Assembly: GCF_029714945.1 (NCBI RefSeq)
Contig: NZ_CP121634.1
Span: forward strand, 3,865,001 to 3,929,000
DNA: 64,000 nucleotides
From: Bradyrhizobium sp. CIAT3101
Lineage (GTDB): Bacteria; Pseudomonadota; Alphaproteobacteria; Rhizobiales; Xanthobacteraceae
Direction: 5' to 3'
Under the pieces are notes generated by a model that was given only the letters and a program-made list of their open reading frames with translations, made no database searches and was not told the DNA's origin. Shown piece after piece: positions 32,040 through 40,763 of the stretch. How positions within the stretch are numbered: the stretch's first letter is position 1; each line of letters opens with the position of its first letter. The translations under genes and the position numbers were made by a program.

Positions 32040-32303
32040 TCAGAAGCAGGGGTGCCGCCGGCGGTCCTGGCCGACATAGGCGGCCGCGCTCTGGTAGCAG
32101 TGGTTGGTCGACGGGCCGTCATAGAAGGCGAAGGTGCCGGGAGTGATGCCCGGGCCGTAATTGTGCAGATAGCTGATCGGGTAGGGCAGCGGGTTGGCGT
32201 AGTAACGGTGGTGCCGGTGATGTCCCCGTGCCTCCGCAAGGCCAGGGGCAAGGATTGCGGCCGACAGGGCAGCAACCGCGGCTACAAGCTTCAACTTGCT
32301 CAT
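32040..32303 (-). CDS. Small secreted His/Arg/Tyr-rich protein
   Basis: 87 residues from the ATG at 32303, with GGAGAATC upstream. The signal peptide runs to LAEA. The mature part starts RGHHRHHRYYANPLPYPISY, followed by an NHCYQSAAAYVGQDRRRHPCF end with two cysteines. The His cluster directly after the cleavage site could bind metal. It is another member of the small secreted-protein set. Function is unknown. Confidence 0.7.
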   Translation of the reverse strand: MSKLKLVAAVAALSAAILAPGLAEARGHHRHHRYYANPLPYPISYLHNYGPGITPGTFAFYDGPSTNHCYQSAAAYVGQDRRRHPCF

Positions 32304-32602
32304 CTCGATTCTCCGGAACCCGCGAATAAGTCTCCCATCTATAGCCATTTCGGGCCGCCGGGGCACCCGTCCCAGGCCCGGAAATCGGGGCAGATCGGGT
32401 AGATTCCCGGTTGGGTGTGACAGAATTGCCGGAACCGGGGTCGAAGCCTGCCCATTTTTGGCCTTTTCGGGATGCTTAACGAATTCCCCACACAAGTATG
32501 GCCAAAGAGAATTCGGTTTAAGATTCCTCCCGGCCCGGGGTTTTTCCTTGGGGGCTCGTCGCGGCCGGTTCGTTCCTGCAAGGGTTTCGTCGTCACGCTG
32601 CC

Positions 32603-33049
32603 ATGCGCATCACGCTCCTCAGCCTGCTGTTGCTCTTCGTCGCTGCTGCCACGCCAGCGCGCGCCGAACTGCACATCACCCGCGACCATGGCGGCTACGT
32701 CGAGGAGTACAAGGTCAAGTACAAGCGCGTCCGCGACAAGGGCGAGCGGGTCATCATCGATGGCATCTGCAACTCGGCCTGCACGCTGGTGCTCGGCATC
32801 GTGCCGATGAACAAGATCTGCGTGACGCCGCGCGCGAGCCTCGGCTTCCACCAAGCCTATTACGACAAGGCCTTCACCTTCGGCATCAAGGTCACGAGCT
32901 CGGAGGGGACGTCCGACCTGATGTCCTACTATCCTGACACGGTGAAGGACTGGATCCGCCGCAATGGCGGGCTCACCACCGACATGAAGAAGATCAAGAA
33001 CGGGGTCGAGCTCTGGAAGATCATCGATCCCTGTCCGGAAGAATGGTGA
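32603..33049 (+). CDS. Exported ClpP-like serine protease-fold protein, paralogue
   Basis: 148 residues. The signal peptide is MRITLLSLLLLFVAAATPARA. GERVIIDGICNSACTLVLG, then CVTPRASLGFHQAY, is the CxSACT...GFHQ signature of periplasmic ClpP-like proteins; Ser58 and His83 are the predicted catalytic pair. Cys56, Cys60 and Cys73 match the cysteines of the 1683-2141 protein. The C-terminal half (YYPDTVKDWIRRNGGLTTDM) resembles the same family. Substrate and partner are unknown. The 299-base upstream gap holds no clear element. Confidence 0.75.
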   Translation: MRITLLSLLLLFVAAATPARAELHITRDHGGYVEEYKVKYKRVRDKGERVIIDGICNSACTLVLGIVPMNKICVTPRASLGFHQAYYDKAFTFGIKVTSSEGTSDLMSYYPDTVKDWIRRNGGLTTDMKKIKNGVELWKIIDPCPEEW

Positions 33050-33136
33050 TCGGCTGATCTGAGCCGCGTCTCCCTCGCAGCGCAGCATCCAAATTCGCAT
33101 TGCCGCACCGCCACCACTCGGGCAATGAGGGCGGCA

Positions 33137-34015
33137 ATGAATCATAACCAGGAAAATCTGGCCGCGCGGGCGGCGCCGGTGCTGTTCGTGCTGCTGTGGA
33201 GCACCGGCTTCATCGGCACCAAATACGTCATCAACAACGCCGATCCCTTGACCTATCTCGCCATCCGCATGGCGGTGGTGGTCGTGCTGATGGCGATCAT
33301 TGCGGCGATTGCCCGCCCGAAATGGCCCGACCGCATCGGCATCGCGCACAGTGCCGTCGCCGGTATTCTCGTTCACGGCTTCTATCTCGGCGGCACCGCG
33401 ATTGCGATCGCGCATTCGATTCCGGCGGGGCTCTCCGCGCTCATTCCGGGCCTGCAGCCGATCCTGACCTCGACCATCGCCAACCGCTGGCTCGGCGAGA
33501 AGGTGACGACGGTGCAATGGGGCGGTTTGCTGCTCGGTCTCGGCGGCGTGGCACTGATCCTGCACAATCGTCCCATGACCGGCGAGGCGGGGCTCGGCTG
33601 GCTCGCTTCGGTGGTCTCGCTGATCAGCATCACGCTCGGCACGCTCTATCAGCGCCGCTACTGCAATCACATCGATTGGCGCGCGGGCAACCTCGTCCAG
33701 TATGTGGCCGTCACGATCTTCTTCACGGTCGGCGCCTTCCTGTTCGAGGACCGCGTCGTGCACTGGACGCGTGAGTTCGTGCTTGCGCTCGGCTGGCTTG
33801 CGGTCGCGCTCTCGATCGGGTCGATCGGGCTGTTGTACTGGTTGATCCGCCACGCGGCGGCGACGTCGGTTGCGAGCCTGTTCTATCTGGTGCCTGCGGT
33901 GACCGCGCTGATGGCCTATCTGCTGTTCGGCGAGAAGCTCGATGCGCTGGCGATCGGCGGCATGGCGATGTGCGCGGCCGCGGTGTTCGTGGTCAACCGG
34001 CGCTTCGGCGCGTAG
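33137..34015 (+). CDS. EamA/DMT-family transporter
   Basis: 292 residues from the ATG at 33137, five bases after AGGGCGG (an ATG 12 bases upstream is less likely). Ten TM segments in two EamA repeats: the first opens VLLWSTGFIGTKYVINNADP and the second closes AYLLFGEKLDALAIGGMAMC. It is an inner-membrane metabolite exporter of unknown specificity, alone on the plus strand. Confidence 0.9.
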   Translation: MNHNQENLAARAAPVLFVLLWSTGFIGTKYVINNADPLTYLAIRMAVVVVLMAIIAAIARPKWPDRIGIAHSAVAGILVHGFYLGGTAIAIAHSIPAGLSALIPGLQPILTSTIANRWLGEKVTTVQWGGLLLGLGGVALILHNRPMTGEAGLGWLASVVSLISITLGTLYQRRYCNHIDWRAGNLVQYVAVTIFFTVGAFLFEDRVVHWTREFVLALGWLAVALSIGSIGLLYWLIRHAAATSVASLFYLVPAVTALMAYLLFGEKLDALAIGGMAMCAAAVFVVNRRFGA

Positions 34016-34103
34016 GCCCGTTGCCGGAATACATCCCTGACGTGCGGGTCGCGTTCGTGCTAGGCTTGCCGCATTTCAGTTGTCCTTTCACGCGGTGATT
34101 TCC

Positions 34104-34847
34104 ATGAAGAAAGCGAAGCGCGCACTGCTCGGCAAGTCCCTGAGGCCGGTTCGGATTGCCTGCATCAACTACGCCAGGGGGGCCATCGGCGATCGCGATA
34201 TGAGCCGGCTCACGGCGGCGCTCCAGAGGTGCTACGACAAGCATTTCCTGCCGGTGTGGGGCTATCCGGTCGACCTCTATGTCACGCGCAAGCCGAAGGC
34301 CACCGACTGGCAACTGGTCTATTTCGACGATGCCTTGCATAAGAACATGCTCGGCCGGCACGAGCTGACCCACCGTGGCCAGCCGATCTCGAAGATCTTC
34401 GTCAAGGCGTTGGGCGACGAGCCGATCAGCGTGGCGGCCTCGCACGAGCTGTTCGAGATGGTGCTCGACCCCATGGCCAATCTCTGGGCCGACAAGAATC
34501 CGAATACCCAATATGCCTATGAGGTCTGCGACGCGGTGGAGGAGGACTCCTTCGACGTCGACGGCTTGCCGATGTCGAACTTCGTCTATCCGTCCTGGTT
34601 CGAGCCATTCAAGCATCCCCGTGGTACCAAGTTCGATCACAAGGGAACGCTGAAGGCGCCGTTCTCGATGACCGAGGGTGGCTACGTCATCAAGAAGGTC
34701 AACGGGAGGAAGGTGATCAAGGCGTTCGGCTCACCCGCAAAGCGGCGGCGCTTCAACGCTGAAGACCGGCGCGGCCATCGCAGCGAGTTTCGCGATCCGA
34801 AGGGAAAGCACCATCCGGGCCGGCGCGCGTCGAAGCGGAGAGGCTAG
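34104..34847 (+). CDS. Protein of unknown function with a metalloprotease-like HELFE motif
   Basis: 247 residues from the ATG at 34104; a TTG at 34080 is possible but less likely. It opens MKKAKRALLGKSLRPVRIAC. The middle holds ISVAASHELFEMVLDPMANL, which resembles the HExxE/H zinc site of small gluzincin-like proteins that read ASHELxExxxDP. YEVCDAVEEDSFDVDG and SNFVYPSWF follow, then a strongly basic tail. I know ASHELxEMxxDP proteins only as hypothetical. Putative metallopeptidase or structural zinc protein; uncertain. Confidence 0.65.
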   Translation: MKKAKRALLGKSLRPVRIACINYARGAIGDRDMSRLTAALQRCYDKHFLPVWGYPVDLYVTRKPKATDWQLVYFDDALHKNMLGRHELTHRGQPISKIFVKALGDEPISVAASHELFEMVLDPMANLWADKNPNTQYAYEVCDAVEEDSFDVDGLPMSNFVYPSWFEPFKHPRGTKFDHKGTLKAPFSMTEGGYVIKKVNGRKVIKAFGSPAKRRRFNAEDRRGHRSEFRDPKGKHHPGRRASKRRG

Positions 34848-34865
34848 GGCCTCGAGAGCAGACAT

Positions 34866-34887
34866 CTCCGGGCGCCCGCACCCGGAG
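34866..34887. terminator. Hairpin between convergent genes
   Basis: CTCCGGG/CCCGGAG with an 8-base loop lies between the genes ending at 34847 and 34905. It lacks a T-run, so it is a weak candidate. Confidence 0.4.
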
Positions 34888-34904
34888 ACCTCGTCGCGCC
34901 GCGA

Positions 34905-35189
34905 TCAGCGCCTGGCCTTCTTGGCCTTCTTCTTGGCAGCCTTCTTAGCGGTCTTTTGGGCGGCCTTCTTCGCGGCCTTCTTCGCGGACTTCTTGGCGGC
35001 CTTCTTCGACGACTTCTTGGCGGCCTTTTTGGCCTTCTTCTTGGAAGCCTTCTTTGCCTTCTTCGGCGCGACCTTCTTGGCGGCCTTCTTCACCTTCTTC
35101 ACGGCGGTGACCGCTGCGTCCTTGGTCGCTTCCACGGCGCTGGTGATCGTCTCCATCGCCTGCTCGGTGATCGGCTTATCGTCGTCCAT
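34905..35189 (-). CDS. Lys/Ala-rich histone-H1-like small protein
   Basis: 94 residues. The acidic-neutral N-terminus MDDDKPITEQAMETITSAVE is followed by about 60 residues of KKAAKK, KKSAKK and KKAKKA repeats with one Pro-Lys (VAPKKAKK) break. This is the composition of the H1 C-terminal tail and of the tails of AlgP/HupB-like DNA-binding proteins. It probably binds DNA or polyphosphate non-specifically and compacts the nucleoid. GGGGGAC precedes the ATG. The DNA carries the matching tandem CTTCTTGGCGGC repeats, so copy number may vary between strains. Confidence 0.8.
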   Translation of the reverse strand: MDDDKPITEQAMETITSAVEATKDAAVTAVKKVKKAAKKVAPKKAKKASKKKAKKAAKKSSKKAAKKSAKKAAKKAAQKTAKKAAKKKAKKARR

Positions 35190-35257
35190 ATCGTGTCCCC
35201 CACGGTTTGTATGGAGCGATGACGATAGCGGGTTTCATCATTGTGTCAAAGCAACGC

Positions 35258-36703
35258 TCAACCTTTGCGGATCTTGGCGTAAGCGGCGAGCGCGCGCTCG
35301 CGTCCCTTGGCATGATCGACGATCGGTTGCGGATAGGTCTTGCCGGGCGTGACGCCGGCACTCGCAAGCTCGATCGGTGTCGCCTGCCAGGGCTGGTGGA
35401 TCAGCTTCGACGGCACGTCTTTCAGCTCCGGCACCCAGCGTCGGACATAGGTTCCGTCGGGATCGAACTTCCCGCCCTGGAGCGTTGGGTTGAACACGCG
35501 GAAGTAGGGCGCGGCGTCGGCGCCGCAGCCGGCGACCCATTGCCAGTTGGCCGGATTGCTGCCGGCATCCGCATCGACCAACGTGTCCCAGAACCAGGCT
35601 TCGCCGTCGCGCCAGTCGATCAGGAGATGCTTGACCAGGAACGAGGCGACCACCATCCGGACCCGATTGTGCATCACGCCGGTGTGCCAAAGTTCGCGCA
35701 TGCCGGCATCGACGATGGGATAGCCGGTGCGGCCGTGCTGCCAGGCGGCAAGCGCCTTCTTGTCGGACTTCCAGGGGAAGTCGTCGAAGCTGTCTTGCAG
35801 GTTCTCGGTGGCGAGGTTCGCATGATCGTGGAGCAGGTGGCGGCAGAACTCGCGCCAGCCGAGCTCGCTCAGGAACTTGTCGATGCCGGATCCGATCGCC
35901 GGATTCTCCGCCGCGGCAAACCGCGCGGCGTGAAAGACCTGGCGCGGGCTGAGTTCGCCGAACCGCAAATGCGGCGAGAGACCTGAGGTGCCCTCGCGAT
36001 CCGGCCGATCGCGGTCGCCGACATAGGTGCGCGCGGTGTGCTTGAGGAAGTCGCGCAATCGGGCACGTGCCGAGGCTTCGCCGGGTGTCCAGCTCTCGCG
36101 CAGGCCGCCGGCCCAGTCTGGCTTGGTCGGCTCGAGCTTCCAGCTCTCGAGGCTGTCGCTCGCGATCTTCGCGGCTGGGCGAAGCTCCTTTGGTGCGGGC
36201 AGCGGTTTGGGCGGATCGCCGAGCGAGAGCACCCGCCGCCAGAACGGCGTGAACACGCGCAAGCCCCGGCCTTCCTTGTTGCGGATCGCCGAGGGCGGAA
36301 CCAGCAAGTCGCCGGGAAAACTTTGCGAGTCCACGCCGAGCTTTGCCAGCGCTGCTTCGAGCTGTTTCTCGACGGCCTGATGTCGGGCCTGAGCGATCGA
36401 ATTCCAATAGACCGCGCCGGCGTGGCTCTCGCGTGCCACGTCGGGGATCACCCTCGCAGCCGGTCCCTTGCGCAGGACCAGCGATCCGCCGCGCGCCGCG
36501 ATATCGGCGCCGAGTGCGCGCAGCGATTGCGCCAGCCACCATCGCGTTGCGCCGCCGGGTGCCCGTCCGGCTGCGTCGTCCAGGACGTAGAGGCAGATCA
36601 CCGGCGCGCCGGTCTTGGCGGCGGCGTGGAGCGCGGGATGATCGGACAGACGGAGGTCGTCGCGAAACCAGACGATGACAGGCGGGGGGCTTGGCGGGGT
36701 CAG
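35258..36703 (-). CDS. phrB: Deoxyribodipyrimidine photolyase, apparent CTG start
   Basis: 481 residues if translation starts at CTG 36703-36701, six bases after GAGGA. The frame contains no ATG, GTG or TTG between the upstream stop and codon 34, yet the N-terminus needed by the family (PPVIVWFRDDLRLSDHPALH) is all upstream of that codon. The photolyase domain is followed by the FAD domain with EGTSGLSPHLRFGELSPRQV, SELGWREFCRHLL, DAGMRELWHTGVMHNRVRM and the W-rich WRDGEAWFWDTLVDADAGSN. It repairs cyclobutane pyrimidine dimers with blue light, using FADH- and an antenna chromophore. Monocistronic. Confidence 0.9.
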   Translation of the reverse strand: MTPPSPPPVIVWFRDDLRLSDHPALHAAAKTGAPVICLYVLDDAAGRAPGGATRWWLAQSLRALGADIAARGGSLVLRKGPAARVIPDVARESHAGAVYWNSIAQARHQAVEKQLEAALAKLGVDSQSFPGDLLVPPSAIRNKEGRGLRVFTPFWRRVLSLGDPPKPLPAPKELRPAAKIASDSLESWKLEPTKPDWAGGLRESWTPGEASARARLRDFLKHTARTYVGDRDRPDREGTSGLSPHLRFGELSPRQVFHAARFAAAENPAIGSGIDKFLSELGWREFCRHLLHDHANLATENLQDSFDDFPWKSDKKALAAWQHGRTGYPIVDAGMRELWHTGVMHNRVRMVVASFLVKHLLIDWRDGEAWFWDTLVDADAGSNPANWQWVAGCGADAAPYFRVFNPTLQGGKFDPDGTYVRRWVPELKDVPSKLIHQPWQATPIELASAGVTPGKTYPQPIVDHAKGRERALAAYAKIRKG

Positions 36704-36819
36704 GGAATGTCCTCGTTTACGATCTGGAAAGGATGCCGCGCGGGGCGCTGTGAACCGTCGTTAATGGGGTCGTAAGCGGATTGCATGAATATGCAGGAAT
36801 TCCGGGGGTAGTTCCATTC

Positions 36820-38550
36820 ATGACCAACTCATTAACGGCGAAGTTCGTGCCGCAATTCAAGCTGGGTACCAAGGCCGTCCTGTGTGCCGTCCTGCTGATT
36901 GCGATGAACACCGCATTGGTGGTCGGCGCCGGCTATTGGTCGCTCACCTCCGCCTTCAACGATCGCGCGCTGCGCGACATCGAGGTCAGCCTGCGCACGC
37001 TGGCCCTGGCCTTCGCCGAGACCGTTCCCGACGCCAGGATCACGATGCGGGATGGCGCGGTGGCGCGTGCCGAGATCGCCAAGATGCCGGACTTCAAAGA
37101 TCACGCCATCGTCGATCGTGCGGTGTCCTATGTGGGCGGCAACGCGACCCTGTTCGTGTTTGACGATGCGAGCGGGCAGTTCGTCCGCCGCTCGACCAAT
37201 GTGAAGAAGGAGAACGGCGACCGCGCCGTCGGCACCCAGCTTGCCGCCGACCATCCGGCGCAGGCCGTGTTGCGGCGTGGTGAAGCCTATAAGGGGCCGG
37301 CCACGCTGTTCGGCAAGTCCTTCATGACCGCTTATTTTCCGATCGCGGATGCAAGCGGCAAGGTCGTCGGCATTCTCTATGTCGGCATCCCCATGGCGCA
37401 GTTCGAGGCGATGCTGGCCCAGGCGATCGAGAGCATGGCGGTGGCGGCCGGCATCGCCGCGTTGCTGGTTCTGGTCCTGACCATGCTGGTGGTCCGCCGC
37501 GTCACCCGGCCGCTCACCTCGGTCACGCGCTCGTTGACGGCGCTCGCCAACGGCCAAAGCGACGTCGCGATCGATTGCGACGACCGTGCCGACGAGATCG
37601 GCGAGATCGCCCGCACGGTTGCGGTGTTCAAGAGCAATTCGCTGGAGCGGGCGCGCATGCGCAGCGAGCAGGCGGAAGCCGCGGCTGCGGCGGCCGAGCA
37701 GCGCAAGGCCGATCTGCGCAACTTCGTCGCCGAGTTCCGCGGCAGTGTCGGCGGCATCCTCGACAAGGTGCTGCACGCCTCGGGCGAATTCGAGCGCGTG
37801 GCGCGGCAATTGACCGACACCGCCCGGTCCACCGCCGACCTCTCGGCGAAATCGGCCGGCGCGTCCGAGCAGGCCTCCGACCACGTCCGTTCGGCGGCGT
37901 CCGCCTCCGACGAACTGTCTCAATCGATCTCCGAGATCACCCGCCGTGTGCAGGAATCCAACGCGATCTCCGCCGAGGCGGTGCAGCAGGCCGAGGCCAC
38001 CGACCAGCGCATCGCGCAGCTGTCGGAAGCAGGCTCCCGCATCGGCGACGTCGTCAAGCTGATCACCTCGATCGCCGAGCAGACCAATCTGCTGGCACTG
38101 AATGCCACCATCGAGGCCGCGCGCGCGGGCGATGCGGGGCGCGGTTTTGCCGTGGTGGCCCAGGAGGTCAAGACGCTCGCCGGCCAGACCGCCAAGGCGA
38201 CCGACGAGATCTCGACCCAGATCGCGAGCATGCAGCTTGCGACCGAGGAGTCGGTGACCGCGATCAAGGCGATCACCGAGACCATCGAGCGTATCAGCGG
38301 CATCGCGAACTCGATCTCGGCCGCGGTCGAGCAGCAGCGCAGCGCCACCCACAACATCGCCGCCAGCGTTCGCGCCGCGGCCTCGGGCACCGCCGATGTT
38401 GCCGTCAATGTCCGTCATGCGGCCGAGGGCGCCAGCGAGACGGGCGAGACCTCGAGCCGGATGTTTGCCTCTGCCCAGGCGCTGTCAGGCGAGAGCCTGC
38501 ATCTGAAGGCCGAGGTCGACAGCTTCCTCGATCGCGTTCAGGCGGCTTGA
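36820..38550 (+). CDS. Methyl-accepting chemotaxis protein with Cache domain
   Basis: 576 residues from the ATG at 36820, behind GGGGGTAG. TM1 (about 17-38) and TM2 (about 205-228) flank a periplasmic Cache-type sensor with [20 protein letters not shown] and [20 protein letters not shown], typical of Cache_3/Cache_2 sensors. A HAMP domain and the cytoplasmic signalling domain follow; its hairpin tip is [20 protein letters not shown], then [20 protein letters not shown]. It signals to CheA/CheW. Ligand unknown; the Cache class often senses organic acids or amino acids. Monocistronic, with no che genes nearby. Confidence 0.93.
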   Translation: MTNSLTAKFVPQFKLGTKAVLCAVLLIAMNTALVVGAGYWSLTSAFNDRALRDIEVSLRTLALAFAETVPDARITMRDGAVARAEIAKMPDFKDHAIVDRAVSYVGGNATLFVFDDASGQFVRRSTNVKKENGDRAVGTQLAADHPAQAVLRRGEAYKGPATLFGKSFMTAYFPIADASGKVVGILYVGIPMAQFEAMLAQAIESMAVAAGIAALLVLVLTMLVVRRVTRPLTSVTRSLTALANGQSDVAIDCDDRADEIGEIARTVAVFKSNSLERARMRSEQAEAAAAAAEQRKADLRNFVAEFRGSVGGILDKVLHASGEFERVARQLTDTARSTADLSAKSAGASEQASDHVRSAASASDELSQSISEITRRVQESNAISAEAVQQAEATDQRIAQLSEAGSRIGDVVKLITSIAEQTNLLALNATIEAARAGDAGRGFAVVAQEVKTLAGQTAKATDEISTQIASMQLATEESVTAIKAITETIERISGIANSISAAVEQQRSATHNIAASVRAAASGTADVAVNVRHAAEGASETGETSSRMFASAQALSGESLHLKAEVDSFLDRVQAA

Positions 38551-38644
38551 TCGGGGACTGGCGGGCTGAAACCATCGGCCTGCCGTGACGTAACTGACGG
38601 CATGATGTGACTGCCCGCGAGGCCTGCGGGCAGGGAGGCCGCCA

Positions 38645-39040
38645 GTGAACCGCCTTGTCGTGCTCTATCTCGCAACCCTCGTCATCCTGACCGGGCTGGA
38701 TTTCCTGTTCCTGGGACTGGTCGCCAAGGGCTTCTTCACCGCTGAGGTTGGCGACATGCTGGGCGAGCTGAAGCCTTTGCCGGCGATCCTGTTCTATTTG
38801 CTCTATGTCGGCGGCGTTTTGATCTTCGTCAGCGGCTCAGTTGGCGCAACGTGGCAATCGACGCTGCTCTATGGCGCCTTGTTCGGGCTGTTTTGCTACG
38901 CGACGTTCGATCTCACTGCGCTCGCGCTCCTGAAGCACTGGAGCTGGCCGGTCGCATTCCTCGACATCGGCTGGGGCGCGGTGGTGACCGCGGTCTCGTC
39001 GACCGCGGGTCTGTTGGTGGCGGATCGTGTAACCGGATAG
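38645..39040 (+). CDS. DUF2177-family membrane protein
   Basis: 131 residues. Four TM helices start right at the N-terminus (LVVLYLATLVILTGLDFLFL), with conserved GLDFxFL, LPAILFYLLYVGGVLIF and TFDLTALALLKHWSWPVAFLDIGWG. These patterns define DUF2177, a small inner-membrane family of unknown role. GGGAGG precedes the ATG by 8-9 bases. It converges with the peroxiredoxin gene four bases away. Confidence 0.88.
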   Translation: MNRLVVLYLATLVILTGLDFLFLGLVAKGFFTAEVGDMLGELKPLPAILFYLLYVGGVLIFVSGSVGATWQSTLLYGALFGLFCYATFDLTALALLKHWSWPVAFLDIGWGAVVTAVSSTAGLLVADRVTG

Positions 39041-39044
39041 GCCG

Positions 39045-39704
39045 TTACTTCGGCTGCGGCACGATGCGGATGTAGGGCTTCGGTTCCTTCCAGCCCTGCG
39101 GATAGATCGTCTTGGCCTCGTCGTTGGAAACCGAACCCGCGATGATCACGTCCTCGCCCTGCGACCAGTCGGCCGGCGTCGCGACGCGATGCTTCGCGGT
39201 GAGCTGGAGCGAGTCGATCACGCGCAGGATCTCCTGGAAGTTCCGGCCCGTCGTCATCGGATAGACAAGCACCAGCTTGATCTTCTTGTCCGGCCCGATG
39301 ATGAAGACGTTGCGGACGGTCTGGTTGTCGGCCGGCGTGCGGGTGAGGGGATCACCCGAGGTCGACGCCGGCAGCATGCCGTAGAGCTTCGAGACGTTGA
39401 AATCGGTGTCGCCGATCATCGGGTAGTTCGGCGCGGCGCCTTGCGTCTCCTTGATGTCCTCCGACCACTTCGAGTGGCGGTCGACAGGATCGACCGAGAG
39501 GCCCATCAGCTTGACGCCGCGCTTGTCGAACTCGGGCTTCAGCTTGGCGATAGCGCCGAGCTCGGTGGTGCAAACCGGCGTGAAATCCTTCGGGTGCGAG
39601 AACAGCAGAGCCCAGCTGTTGCCGATCCAGTCGTGGAACTTGATCTTCCCTTCGGTGGTCTCGGCTTCGAAGTCGGGGGCGGTGGTGCCGATCGGGAGTG
39701 TCAT
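39045..39704 (-). CDS. 1-Cys peroxiredoxin (Prx6 type)
   Basis: 219 residues. The thioredoxin-fold core has FSHPKDFTPVCTTELGAIAK, with peroxidatic C45 in PVCTTE; no other cysteine exists in the protein, so it is 1-Cys. The Prx6-type C-terminal extension has TVRNVFIIGPDKKIKLVLVY and RVIDSLQLTAKHRVATPADW. It reduces H2O2 or alkyl hydroperoxides, needing an external thiol for recycling. The 392-base region upstream shows no clear OxyR or other known box by eye. Confidence 0.94.
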   Translation of the reverse strand: MTLPIGTTAPDFEAETTEGKIKFHDWIGNSWALLFSHPKDFTPVCTTELGAIAKLKPEFDKRGVKLMGLSVDPVDRHSKWSEDIKETQGAAPNYPMIGDTDFNVSKLYGMLPASTSGDPLTRTPADNQTVRNVFIIGPDKKIKLVLVYPMTTGRNFQEILRVIDSLQLTAKHRVATPADWSQGEDVIIAGSVSNDEAKTIYPQGWKEPKPYIRIVPQPK

Positions 39705-40096
39705 GGTTTTACCTCATCGCGTTGAATTTACACGGAAATTCCTGCCTGGCCGTCGCCGGAAGTATAGGGGCTTGATGACCCCAAGTGAACGGCAACTGAA
39801 CTGCTTCAAGTAAAATGTGAATTCTTCCTCTGAAGGGCTGATTTGTCAGCACATTTTTGTTACGGCGGCAGCTGCGGCGAAACATCTCCACCGGGGCTTC
39901 ACGGTCTGGATTGCCCCGATAAAGCCTTTTATGACCCGCATCACGCCCGCCCGACGCTCTCCGGAACCGAAACGGTCCTCGTAGCGACTAATCGGCAACC
40001 ATTGAGAAAAGTCGCGATCCCCATATCGAATCATTAACCACCCCTTTACGCCCGCATGAAAATGCTGGTCGATCAGAAGAAATCTGGAAGTGAACT
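39705..40096. other. Divergent intergenic region; no gene seen
   Basis: 392 bases between the divergent peroxiredoxin and 40097 genes. It is more AT-rich than its surroundings around 39780-39850 and holds no convincing frame on either strand. It should contain two divergent promoters, but no specific operator could be recognised. Confidence 0.5.
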
Positions 40097-40675
40097 ATGT
40101 CCGCCGCACTGCCCAAGTCCGCTCAAAAGTCCGTTGAAGCGCCGTCCCTCGAACCGTCCTGCCGCGATACCGCGGCCCATGCACTCTCTGTCGTGCGCGA
40201 TGGCGTCATCACGGGCGAAGGCCCGACCACCAAGGGGCGGGTGCATTTTTCCCGCTCGCTCGATGCCGATGACACCGCCTGGTGCGCCCGCATCCTGACC
40301 GCGACCGCCGTCAACGACCAGCCGATCAGCCGCGCCGAAGCCGAAGCGCTGTTCGAGATCAACGAAGCTGCGACCGAGCGCACCGATGGCGGCCGGTTCG
40401 ACGATTTGCTGACCAAGGCGGTGGCTCATTACGCCGCGAGCGCCTCCGGCCTGAAGGTGCCGCCGCGCAACGTCGCGCTGGCGCAGGACATCGAGAGCTG
40501 GGCACCGTCTTATGCGTCCAAGGTCAACAGCGAGATGCTGGAGTGGATCGCCGGCCAGATGCGCGGCAAGCGCCACAACAACCGTCGTCTGATGGCGATG
40601 GTGGCGACCTTCCTGGGCGCCACCGCGCTGCCTCTGGCGGGCCAATTGCCGAACGTGTTCGACATCGGAATGTAA
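40097..40675 (+). CDS. Conserved protein of unknown function with C-terminal hydrophobic segment
   Basis: 192 residues with GGAAGTG before the ATG. The N-terminal two-thirds is soluble and helical, with RDGVITGEGPTTKGRVHFSR, SRAEAEALFEINEAATERTD, DDLLTKAVAHYAASASG and LAQDIESWAP. The basic MRGKRHNNRR stretch is followed by a weak TM or hydrophobic tail (MAMVATFLGATALPLAG). This domain reads like the two-helix-bundle proteins seen as hypothetical in Bradyrhizobium. It ends at a bidirectional terminator. Confidence 0.65.
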   Translation: MSAALPKSAQKSVEAPSLEPSCRDTAAHALSVVRDGVITGEGPTTKGRVHFSRSLDADDTAWCARILTATAVNDQPISRAEAEALFEINEAATERTDGGRFDDLLTKAVAHYAASASGLKVPPRNVALAQDIESWAPSYASKVNSEMLEWIAGQMRGKRHNNRRLMAMVATFLGATALPLAGQLPNVFDIGM

Positions 40676-40735
40676 AAGATCCGGGCACGTAACATCGGAG
40701 ATATTCTCGCGCCCCTTTCGAGGCGCGAGAGACAG

Positions 40736-40763
40736 CGGCGGGGTTATTTCCCCGCCGTTTTTT
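40736..40763. terminator. Bidirectional terminator overlapping a stop codon
   Basis: CGGCGGGG/CCCCGCCG with loop TTATTT and a trailing TTTTTTG (plus strand). The TTA in the loop (40744-40746) is the TAA stop of the minus-strand phosphatase gene, so that gene ends inside the hairpin. A second perfect stem, CTCGCGCC...GGCGCGAG, lies at about 40707-40729. Confidence 0.9.
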
